Source: a virus
IMG/VR virus record: IMGVR_UViG_3300044655_001613
Span: 1 to 28,590 of that record
Strand: one strand, 5' to 3'
Length of the DNA: 28,590 nucleotides
Shown: positions 1-6,014 of the stretch, piece by piece
Position numbering within the stretch: the stretch's first letter is position 1
Layout: the number at the start of each line of letters is the position of its first letter
The notes under the pieces: model-generated
The model's input: only the letters and a program-made list of their open reading frames with translations
What the model was told of the DNA's origin: nothing
Databases searched by the model: none
Made by a program: the position numbers and the translations under genes

Positions 1-380
1 TATTAGGCAATCTTGGTAAAGATCCTGAGTTAAGACATTTACCAAATGGTGACGCAGTTTGTAATTTTAGTCTAGCTACAACTGAATCATGGAAAGACAA
101 AGAAGGAAACAAGCAAGACAAGACCGAGTGGCATAACGTGGTTATATTTAGAAAGCTTGCAGAGATAGCAGGCGAGTATTTAAAAAAAGGTCGCCCTGTG
201 TATATTGAAGGCCGACTTCAAACTCGTAAATGGCAAGACAAGGAAGGAAAGGATCGTTACACCACAGAAATCGTTGCAGACCAAATGCAAATGTTAGGCA
301 GTCGTGAAGAAGCAAAAGAAGTTGCTAAAACACCTGCACCAGCTAACTTCGATGACATGGAATCAGACATCCCTTTTTAA
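1..380 (+). CDS. ssb: Single-stranded DNA-binding protein (SSB), 5' end outside window
   Basis: The reading frame is open from base 3 and enters already inside the gene. The first residues, [11 protein letters not shown], match the conserved beginning of bacterial and phage SSB OB-folds, so only a few N-terminal residues are missing. Further matches are the TESWKDKEG...TEWHNVV segment and the [21 protein letters not shown] strands. The C-terminus ends in an acidic tip, DDMESDIPF, the peptide through which SSB recruits replication and repair partners. An internal GTG near base 138 is not the start, because conserved SSB sequence continues upstream of it. SSB coats single-stranded DNA in replication and recombination. 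It is followed within 3 bases by the next gene and shares a block with the recombination genes NinB and NinG. Confidence 0.95.
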   Translation, partial: LGNLGKDPELRHLPNGDAVCNFSLATTESWKDKEGNKQDKTEWHNVVIFRKLAEIAGEYLKKGRPVYIEGRLQTRKWQDKEGKDRYTTEIVADQMQMLGSREEAKEVAKTPAPANFDDMESDIPF

Positions 381-383
381 ACT

Positions 384-587
384 ATGCAAGATGATTTTGA
401 CAGAGCCAGCGATTTAGAACAACACGATAGAGATGAAGCTATTAAACATATTAGAGATCATCAAAAAACTATTGAATCAAACGGCTCTTGTCTAAATTGT
501 CACGAACCTTCTATTAAACGCTTTTGCGATATAGATTGTCGCAATGATTACGAGAAACGACACTATGAGAACAGATTACTTACCTAA
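384..587 (+). CDS. Small TraR/DksA-like zinc-finger protein
   Basis: A 67-residue protein. The N-terminal half has the pattern DDFDRASDLEQHDRDEAI, resembling short phage TraR/DksA-type proteins (D-x-A-x-x-LE/Q...R-x-x-A). The C-terminal half holds four cysteines, CLNC then CDIDC, suitable for one zinc ion. TraR/DksA proteins bind RNA polymerase through its secondary channel and alter promoter choice; whether this one does so is inference from the family. It starts 3 bases after ssb, and its 3' end overlaps the next gene in another frame, so it is part of the same transcription unit. Spacing in the second cysteine pair is unusual (three residues between the cysteines), so it could be a generic zinc ribbon. 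Confidence 0.6.
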   Translation: MQDDFDRASDLEQHDRDEAIKHIRDHQKTIESNGSCLNCHEPSIKRFCDIDCRNDYEKRHYENRLLT

Positions 588-1026
588 AGTTATTAGACTT
601 GTAGGAAAGCTGCAAGCCGACACAGCCATAAGCGCAATACAAAATGCACCAATAGATATTGAACGGCCACTTGAAGTTATTATTCGTGAAGAACAAAAGG
701 GCAGATCATTAAGCGCTAATGCTTTGATGTGGGCAGGCCCACTAAACGATATAGCTACACAAGCATGGGTGCATGGCAAACAATATTCAGCTTTGATATG
801 GCACGAATACTTTAAAGAAAAATTCTTGCCTGACTTTCCCGACCCTAAACAAGTTAAAGAAGGATATTTAAAATACGAAGAAACGCCTGACGGCAGACGA
901 GTGCTAACAGGATCAACCAATAAACTTACCAAGCATGGCTTTAGTTTATACATGGAACAAATATATGCTTACGGTGCAGAATTGGGAGTAAGATTTAGTG
1001 AAACCGATCAAGCCCAAGAAGTGTAA
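565..1026 (+). CDS. ninB: NinB/Orf-family recombination mediator
   Basis: About 153 residues from the ATG at 565; an in-frame ATG at 544 would add seven residues. The signature is the segment RSLSANALMWAGPLNDIA followed by the WHG-like VHGKQYSALIWHEYFKEKFLP and, near the C-terminus, GFSLYMEQIYAYGAELGVRFSE. This order matches the lambda NinB (Orf) family, which binds single-stranded DNA and SSB and helps load recombinase during phage recombination. It overlaps the preceding zinc-finger gene and the following NinG gene, in keeping with the ninB-ninG pairing seen in lambdoid phages. The preferred start at 565 keeps MRTDYLPKVIRL as N-terminus; neither start has a strong Shine-Dalgarno sequence, so translation may be coupled. 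Confidence 0.85.
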   Translation: MRTDYLPKVIRLVGKLQADTAISAIQNAPIDIERPLEVIIREEQKGRSLSANALMWAGPLNDIATQAWVHGKQYSALIWHEYFKEKFLPDFPDPKQVKEGYLKYEETPDGRRVLTGSTNKLTKHGFSLYMEQIYAYGAELGVRFSETDQAQEV

Positions 1027-1534
1027 GGTTTGTAAGGTAAAATTCACGCCAAACAAACCGCTTCAGCAAGTATGTGGGTTTGAATGTGCATTAGAGTTAG
1101 CTAAAGACAAAAGAATTAAAACCGTTAAAAAAGAAGTTAAAGAAGCCAAGTTAAAACTAAAGAGCCGATCCGATTGGTTAAAAGATACACAAGTAACATT
1201 CAATAAATATATTAGGTTAAGGGATCAAGATGACGGTTGTATTAGTTGTGGGTCAAAGAGTGCCTTCTCATATCATGCAGGCCATTACAGAAGCATTGGA
1301 AGTGCAGGACACCTTCGATTTAACGAGCTTAACTGCCACAGACAATGCTCGGCCTGTAACACCCATTTATCTGGTAATCTCATCCGATACAGAAGCGGAC
1401 TTATTAGAAAAATTGGAATACACGCTGTTGAAGCACTCGAATCTGATAACGACACAATAAAGATTGGTATAGAAGAAATAAAGCTACTCAAGGCTCATTT
1501 TTCTGCTAAAATAAAAGCTCACGAGTCTAAATAG
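998..1534 (+). CDS. ninG: NinG/Rap-family recombination nuclease
   Basis: 178 residues from a GTG start that overlaps the end of ninB by 29 bases. An N-terminal cysteine cluster (C9, C12, C26, C30) precedes a lysine-rich helix. The C-terminal half has the hallmark C81-x-x-C84, then HAGHY (93-97), GSAGHLRFNELN and the C113...C117-x-x-C120 cluster, which is the HNH-like zinc fold of the NinG/Rap family. Lambda Rap is a structure-specific nuclease that targets Holliday junctions and D-loops. Together with SSB and NinB this forms a small recombination module. Length is close to the usual 190-200 residues. Confidence 0.9.
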   Translation: MKPIKPKKCKVCKVKFTPNKPLQQVCGFECALELAKDKRIKTVKKEVKEAKLKLKSRSDWLKDTQVTFNKYIRLRDQDDGCISCGSKSAFSYHAGHYRSIGSAGHLRFNELNCHRQCSACNTHLSGNLIRYRSGLIRKIGIHAVEALESDNDTIKIGIEEIKLLKAHFSAKIKAHESK

Positions 1535-1541
1535 CTTGTGA

Positions 1542-1557
1542 AAATTTAGCTAAATTT
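1542..1557. promoter_or_regulatory. 16-bp perfect palindrome between ninG and the next gene
   Basis: AAATTTAGCTAAATTT reads identically on both strands. It sits 8 bases after the ninG stop and 24 bases before the next ATG. A perfect 16-bp palindrome without a loop is more typical of a dimeric DNA-binding protein site than of a terminator; no T-tract follows. The function is inferred only. Confidence 0.35.
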
Positions 1558-1580
1558 AAGATTAAAATAAGGAACATATC

Positions 1581-1799
1581 ATGGGTATGAAAGATAAAGA
1601 AAAATATACACCAGGTGCATCAGGTGAGAAAATGCCTAAAGGCGTTTTAGCTTCTGATAAAACAGGTGAAAGAAAAGAATCAGTAAAAGGTGGCGTTGGT
1701 ATGGGTATGAAAGACGCTGTTGGTGCTGATAAGCTATTCAAAGGTGGTAGCTCAGAAAAAGTTTGCTACGATCACAAAAGAAATACTTACGCTAAATAA
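1581..1799 (+). CDS. Small Gly/Lys-rich protein of unknown function
   Basis: 72 residues, rich in Gly, Lys and Ser, with no hydrophobic segment. It contains an internal repeat: GMKDK at the N-terminus and GMGMKDAVG in the middle. A single cysteine lies near the end (KVCYDHKRN). The start is supported by an AAGGA Shine-Dalgarno in the leader ATAAGGAACATATCATG, which is nearly the same as the leaders at 2599 and 9138. The family is not recognised; a basic, disordered nucleic-acid-associated or virion protein is possible but not shown. It precedes an 80-base gap containing a hairpin. Confidence 0.7.
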   Translation: MGMKDKEKYTPGASGEKMPKGVLASDKTGERKESVKGGVGMGMKDAVGADKLFKGGSSEKVCYDHKRNTYAK

Positions 1800-1815
1800 G
1801 GTAATTAAACGAAAA

Positions 1816-1840
1816 CCCAACCAGGCTTAGGCTGATTGGG
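1816..1840 (+). other. Imperfect hairpin in intergenic leader
   Basis: CCCAA-C-CAG, loop GCTTAGG, CTG-A-TTGGG gives an 8-bp stem with one mismatch. It follows the stop at 1799 and precedes the GGAGG of the next gene at 1861. No uridine run follows, so it is more likely an mRNA processing or stabilising structure than a terminator. Confidence 0.35.
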
Positions 1841-1873
1841 AATTCTAACCAAGTAATAATGGAGGTTTATTAA

Positions 1874-2119
1874 GTGGCTACATCAAATTCTACAGATAGT
1901 TGTTTGTCTTGTAAATTCTTTATTACAGGCGGAAAACTTGGCGCTTGTCACAGATACCCACAATCACTTACTAAATCACCTAGCGAATGGTGCGGTGAAT
2001 TCCTTTTTGCTAATGTAGCAAGAACTAAAGACGAAGTAGTGCCTGAACCCATTACTAGTAATTTATTAGAATCTAAACCTATTGAAATTGAAAACAAACC
2101 TAAAAGGATTAAGAAATGA
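1874..2119 (+). CDS. Small Cys-rich phage protein, unknown function
   Basis: 81 residues from a GTG start, backed by a GGAGG Shine-Dalgarno eight bases upstream. The first half has CLSCKFF, then GACHRYP and SEWCGEF: the spacing C-x-x-C, C-x-R-x-P, W-C-G-E-F is the pattern of small phage and environmental proteins likely to bind a metal through four cysteines. The C-terminal tail is charged and Pro/Glu/Lys-rich, probably disordered. The stop overlaps the GroES-like start by four bases (ATGA), indicating translational coupling. No specific function can be assigned. Confidence 0.75.
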   Translation: MATSNSTDSCLSCKFFITGGKLGACHRYPQSLTKSPSEWCGEFLFANVARTKDEVVPEPITSNLLESKPIEIENKPKRIKK

Positions 2120-2424
2120 TTAGACCCTTTGCAGACAAGATTTTAGTAAGACCTATTGAGCGTGAAGCAAAGTCAGCTATACCTGGCTTTATATACCATG
2201 AGGAATACAATACAGGCGAAGTTGTAGCAGTTGGGCCTGGTAAAAAGATAAAAGAAGGCAAATATGATATTATGCCTGTATCTGTAGGTGACCGAATTAG
2301 ATTTGGCGTTATGGGTAAAGACGAATATCTTAAATTTCAACCTGTCATGGATAACGGTGAAAAGTTCTTACTTATGTCATGGCAAGACGTAGCATTTATT
2401 GAGGAGCAAGAAGATGGCAGCTAA
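2116..2424 (+). CDS. Phage GroES-like co-chaperonin
   Basis: 102 residues aligning along the whole GroES fold: IRPFADKILVRPIE at the N-terminus (GroES has IRPLHDRVIVKR), a mobile-loop region at about residues 17-30 (REAKSAIPGFIYHEEYNT), the GEVVAVGPGKK strand, the VGDRIRFGVMGKDEYLKF core and a C-terminal LLMSWQDVAFIEE. GroES caps the GroEL chamber during folding. Phage versions such as T4 gp31 work with host GroEL to fold capsid protein, so a role in folding the coat protein encoded downstream is a reasonable inference. The mobile loop lacks the usual GGIVL and has IPGFI instead, which may tune GroEL affinity. It overlaps the genes on both sides. Confidence 0.88.
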   Translation: MIRPFADKILVRPIEREAKSAIPGFIYHEEYNTGEVVAVGPGKKIKEGKYDIMPVSVGDRIRFGVMGKDEYLKFQPVMDNGEKFLLMSWQDVAFIEEQEDGS

Positions 2425-2572
2425 ACCTGGACTTTATGCAAATATTCACGCAAAACAAGAAAGAATCAAGCAAGGAAGCAAAGAAACTATGAGAAAGCCA
2501 GGATCACCAGGCGCTCCGACAGCTAAAGCATTTAAACAAGCAGCAAAGACAGCAAAAAAACCAGGAAAGTAA
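2414..2572 (+). CDS. Small basic Lys/Ala-rich protein
   Basis: 52 residues, beginning MAAKPGLYANIHAKQERIK and ending in Ala/Lys-rich sequence TAKAFKQAAKTAKKPGK. It overlaps the end of the GroES-like gene by 11 bases, and a GAGGAGCAAGA Shine-Dalgarno lies within that gene. The strongly basic, cysteine-free composition suggests nucleic-acid binding. Similar short 'KPGLYANIHAK' proteins occur in many environmental phage genomes as hypothetical proteins. Function unknown. Confidence 0.7.
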   Translation: MAAKPGLYANIHAKQERIKQGSKETMRKPGSPGAPTAKAFKQAAKTAKKPGK

Positions 2573-2598
2573 TTTATTAATTAATTAAGGAGCATATC

Positions 2599-2796
2599 AT
2601 GGCCATTAAGTTGGAACTTGAAATCAAAGAAGCAGAATTAGTAGTAGCAGGTCTATATAAACTTCCAATGGAAGTAGCAGAGCAAATCGTAGTTAAGATT
2701 AAAACTCAAGCTATTCCACAAATAGCAGCCGAGCAAGAAGCGGCTAAAGCTAAAGAGGAAGTTAAGACAGACGAGCCTGCTCCAAATGCAGATTGA
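2599..2796 (+). CDS. Small acidic protein, unknown function
   Basis: 65 residues. The N-terminal two thirds looks like a compact helical domain (KLELEIKEAELVVAGLYKLPMEVAEQIVVKIKTQ); the end is a Glu/Ala/Lys-rich tail, probably disordered. AAGGAG lies 9 bases before the ATG, in the same leader type as other genes of this phage (TTAAGGAGCATATCATGG). The stop overlaps the start of the methyltransferase gene by 11 bases. The pattern resembles phage proteins found just upstream of terminase or methylase genes, but no family name can be given. Confidence 0.7.
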   Translation: MAIKLELEIKEAELVVAGLYKLPMEVAEQIVVKIKTQAIPQIAAEQEAAKAKEEVKTDEPAPNAD

Positions 2797-4021
2797 AAAA
2801 CGTAAGTTATCGGAGCTAATTCCGTATATCAACAACTCTAGGAAGCATTCAGACGATCAAGTCACGCAAATAGCGGCTTCGATTAAAGAGTTTGGATGGA
2901 CTAATCCTATATTAGTTGATGGTGATAATGGAATTATTGCAGGTCATGGTCGAATTATGGCGGCTAAAAAGCTAAACATGAATGAAGTTCCTGTCATTGA
3001 GTTAGCACATCTATCTAAAGAACAACGCAAAGCATTAATCATTGCGGACAATAAACTAGCACTAAACTCTGATTGGGATACAAATTTATTAGCAATAGAA
3101 TTACAAGATTTGAAAGATTTAGATTTTAATCTTGATTTAACAGGATTTAGTTCAGAAGAGTTAGATGGATTATTAAATGTTTTAGAAGAAACAGAAGGAT
3201 TGACGGATGAAAATGAAATTCCTGAAATTCCTGTAGAACCTATAACAAAACCAGGTGATATATATCAATTAGGCAATCATAGATTAATGTGCGCTGATTC
3301 TACAGATATTGAAGCAGTAGAAATGTTATTGGAAGGCGATGAAATAGATTTCTTATTTACAAGTCCTCCATATAATGCTGGCGATTCTGAAAAGTTATCA
3401 GGAAACACACATACAACAGATAACAAATATGGAATGTATCAAGACAATAAGTCTAAACACGATTATTATGATCTTTTATGTGGATTTACTAATGCTTGGT
3501 TACATTTTACCAAGTGTATGGTTATTAATATTCAACAATTAGCAGGAAACAAAGTAGCAGTTTTAGAATATCTTAATCAATATAAAAACAATTTTATTGA
3601 CATGGCTATTTGGAACAAAGGACACGCAGCACCGGCAATGGCAGAAAAAGTTATGAATTCTTGCTTTGAATACATGATATTCCTATCACCACAAGAAAAT
3701 CCGTCACGAGCAATACCTTCTGCACAATTTAGGGGCACAATTAAGAATGTGTATGATGGGGCACCTAATAGAAACAATGAATTCTCTAAAGTTCATGCAG
3801 CAACCTTTCCAATTGATCTTCCCGAATGGGCTATAACATCATTTACAACAAATGGTGCTATTGTAGGTGATTGCTTTGGAGGAACAGGAACAACTATGAT
3901 TGCTTGTGAAAAGATAGGAAGAAGAGCAAGATTAATGGAACTTGATCCCAAATATTGTGACGTAATAGTCAAAAGATGGGAAGATTTCACAGGTAAGAAG
4001 GCAGAGTTATTAAGTGATTGA
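2786..4021 (+). CDS. ParB-like/DNA methyltransferase fusion protein
   Basis: 411 residues in two parts. Residues 1 to about 100 are a ParB/Srx-type domain: LSELIPYINNSRKHSDDQV, IKEFGWTNPILVDGDNGIIAGHGR and the ADNKLALNSDWD helix. Residues 150-411 are an amino-methyltransferase: motif IV TSPPYN at 192-197, then motif I with FGGTGTT at 364-370 and the acidic MELDPKYCDVIV strand. Motif IV coming before motif I is the beta-class order of N6-adenine/N4-cytosine enzymes. It would transfer a methyl group from S-adenosylmethionine to DNA, and phages use such enzymes against host restriction. No restriction enzyme gene is visible nearby, so it looks like an orphan methylase. Target sequence cannot be read from the protein. 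Confidence 0.9.
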   Translation: MQIEKRKLSELIPYINNSRKHSDDQVTQIAASIKEFGWTNPILVDGDNGIIAGHGRIMAAKKLNMNEVPVIELAHLSKEQRKALIIADNKLALNSDWDTNLLAIELQDLKDLDFNLDLTGFSSEELDGLLNVLEETEGLTDENEIPEIPVEPITKPGDIYQLGNHRLMCADSTDIEAVEMLLEGDEIDFLFTSPPYNAGDSEKLSGNTHTTDNKYGMYQDNKSKHDYYDLLCGFTNAWLHFTKCMVINIQQLAGNKVAVLEYLNQYKNNFIDMAIWNKGHAAPAMAEKVMNSCFEYMIFLSPQENPSRAIPSAQFRGTIKNVYDGAPNRNNEFSKVHAATFPIDLPEWAITSFTTNGAIVGDCFGGTGTTMIACEKIGRRARLMELDPKYCDVIVKRWEDFTGKKAELLSD

Positions 4022-4062
4022 TTTACAACGCTTACTTTTAAACACTTTGGGTCAATAAAAAG

Positions 4063-4410
4063 ATGCTAGAACATATACCTACAGACAAGACTAAAGAACA
4101 AGTATTAAGTGCTTCAGGGCTAGGATTGCCTCAACTGCAAATAGCTGCATTACTTGGCATATCCGATGTGACGCTACGCAAACATTATGAGAAAGAGCTA
4201 GCGGTGGGCAAAGCAACTGCATCGGCTCAAGTGGCTAAATCTTTATACAATAAAGCTGTGTCAGGTGACACAACTGCTGCAATATGGTGGACAAAGGCTC
4301 AAATGGGCTGGGGTGAAACCAATACCACTAAATTTGGTAATATTGATGGCACGCCACTTGAAGGCATACAAGTCACCTTCGTAAAGTCAGATGGATCAAC
4401 AACAACTTAA
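4063..4410 (+). CDS. terS: Putative small terminase subunit
   Basis: 115 residues. The first half is a helix-turn-helix of the type that reads LPQLQIAALLGISDVTLRKHYEKEL; the middle, ASAQVAKSLYNKAVSGDTTAAIWWTKAQMGW, is typical of phage small-terminase-like proteins. The subunit recognises phage DNA and regulates the large subunit. The identification rests on the fold and on overlap by 20 bases with the large terminase gene. An in-frame stop at 4039 excludes a longer N-terminus. The Shine-Dalgarno is weak (AAAAAG). Confidence 0.78.
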   Translation: MLEHIPTDKTKEQVLSASGLGLPQLQIAALLGISDVTLRKHYEKELAVGKATASAQVAKSLYNKAVSGDTTAAIWWTKAQMGWGETNTTKFGNIDGTPLEGIQVTFVKSDGSTTT

Positions 4411-5680
4411 AGATGCAATCGCCAGGGTTCAGTTTCCACAAAAACTAGAATGTTTATTTGAACCTAAAGAATCACGCTATCGCATTTTATATGGTGGCCG
4501 AGGCGGTGCAAAATCATGGGGTGTGGCTAGAGCATTATTGATTAAAGGCGCTAGAAAGCCTATAAGAGTATTGTGCGCTAGAGAGTTTATGACATCTATC
4601 AAAGACTCGGTGCATAAATTGTTATCCGATCAAATAGATGACATGGGTTTAGGTGGGTTCTATGAAATAACCCAAAACTCAATCAAAGGATTAAACGGCA
4701 CAGAGTTTGCTTTTGTAGGATTAAAGAACAATATTGCCAATGTTAAGTCGTTTGAAGGTATAGATATTGCATGGGTTGAGGAAGCGCAGACGGTTTCAAA
4801 GACCAGCTGGAATGTGCTGATTCCAACAATTCGTAAAGAACAATCAGAAATATGGATCACGTTTAACCCTGAATTAGAAACAGACGAAACTTATCAGCGC
4901 TTTGTAGTTAATCCGCCTGATCAATCCGTTGTTCAACGCATTAATTGGAACGATAACCCTTGGTTTCCTGAAACGCTACGCTTGGAAAAGGATGCGCTAA
5001 AGAATAGAGATTTACAGGCTTACAATAATGTTTGGGAAGGCTTATGCCGACTCACCGTTGATGGCGCTATATTCGCTAATGAGATGAATATGGCGGAGCT
5101 ATCAGGCAGAATTACAAGAGTGCCTTACGATGCCACCAAACCTGTTCACGCAGTATTTGACTTAGGTTGGGCAGATCACACAGCTATTTGGTTTGTGCAA
5201 TTTATAGGCATGGAAACAAGGCTCATTAAATATATGCAAGATACGCAAAAGACTATCACTCATTATTTGCAGGAAATGCAAAAACTAGGTTATTTATACG
5301 ATACACTACACCTACCACATGATGCCGAGAGTAAAAACATTGCGTCTAATGGCCGTTCTATTAATGACATAGTAAGAGCAGCAGGGTTTAAAACAAACAT
5401 TTTACCGAGAGTTCCTGTTGTTGATTCTATAAACGCTGCACGAACTATATTCAATAGTTGCTATTTCGATAGAGAAAATTGTGCGGATGGGTTACAATGC
5501 TTACGTCATTACCGATATGAAGTAGATGTTGACACAGGTCAATTTAGTAGAAATCCACTCCATGATGTATATTCTCATGGCGCTGACGCATTTCGCTACA
5601 TAGGTTTAATGATTCAAGACAAGAAAGAACGTAAAGCTCAAAAATTAACTTATAGTCCTGGCGCAAGCTGGATGGGATAA
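4391..5680 (+). CDS. terL: Large terminase subunit (PBSX/phage TerL type)
   Basis: 429 residues. Walker A is GGRGGAKSWG at 35-44; Walker B with the catalytic acid is IDIAWVEEA at 124-132; a coupling motif region follows (WITFNPE). The C-terminal nuclease begins with FDLGWADHTA, whose Asp is near residue 257, continues through the HLPHDAE segment and ends with HDVYSHGADAFRY. This is the ATPase-plus-RNase-H-like nuclease that cuts concatemeric DNA and pumps it into the prohead through the portal. Length fits the family. It overlaps the small terminase gene and is followed by a 109-residue gene and then the portal. Confidence 0.96.
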   Translation: MDQQQLKDAIARVQFPQKLECLFEPKESRYRILYGGRGGAKSWGVARALLIKGARKPIRVLCAREFMTSIKDSVHKLLSDQIDDMGLGGFYEITQNSIKGLNGTEFAFVGLKNNIANVKSFEGIDIAWVEEAQTVSKTSWNVLIPTIRKEQSEIWITFNPELETDETYQRFVVNPPDQSVVQRINWNDNPWFPETLRLEKDALKNRDLQAYNNVWEGLCRLTVDGAIFANEMNMAELSGRITRVPYDATKPVHAVFDLGWADHTAIWFVQFIGMETRLIKYMQDTQKTITHYLQEMQKLGYLYDTLHLPHDAESKNIASNGRSINDIVRAAGFKTNILPRVPVVDSINAARTIFNSCYFDRENCADGLQCLRHYRYEVDVDTGQFSRNPLHDVYSHGADAFRYIGLMIQDKKERKAQKLTYSPGASWMG

Positions 5681-5683
5681 ATT

Positions 5684-6013
5684 ATGGTAGATTTAGTCAC
5701 TTCAGAAAACAAAGAAGAATACATACAAAAAAAGTTAGATCAACTTAAACCAAGTCATAGAAATGAATTTTATAGCAATTATAAAGACAAGTTAGAATAT
5801 CATCCTGAATATCACGACTTTGTAAAAGCTAATTGGCCTCATATAAACGAACACGCTACTAAAATTAAAGATCAAATCAATAAATACGGCATATCTGACA
5901 AAGAAAAACAAAAAAGAATTAATAGACAAATGGCTGATGCTAGAACTCATGTAACAGAAGCTTGGAGTTCAATGATAAAATCTAAAGAATATAAAGAAAA
6001 AAATAAGGATTAA
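5684..6013 (+). CDS. Charged helical protein between terminase and portal
   Basis: 109 residues, rich in Lys, Glu, Asp and His, without hydrophobic segments or cysteines; predicted mostly helical. Starts 3 bases after the terL stop with ATG and ends 1 base before the portal start, so it is cotranscribed and probably coupled. Sequence landmarks: EEYIQKKLDQLKPSHRNEFY, YHPEYHDFVKANWPHINEH and DKEKQKRINRQMADARTHV. No family recognised. The position suggests a packaging or head-assembly accessory role, which is inference only. Confidence 0.75.
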   Translation: MVDLVTSENKEEYIQKKLDQLKPSHRNEFYSNYKDKLEYHPEYHDFVKANWPHINEHATKIKDQINKYGISDKEKQKRINRQMADARTHVTEAWSSMIKSKEYKEKNKD

Positions 6014-6014
6014 C

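Noticed and set aside
138-380. SSB starting at the internal GTG
   Set aside because: Conserved SSB residues [11 protein letters not shown] occur in the same frame upstream, so the gene begins before base 1.
576-953. Minus-strand 125-codon frame opposite ninB
   Set aside because: ninB is supported by family sequence in the plus frame; the reverse frame has no conserved motif and no Shine-Dalgarno.
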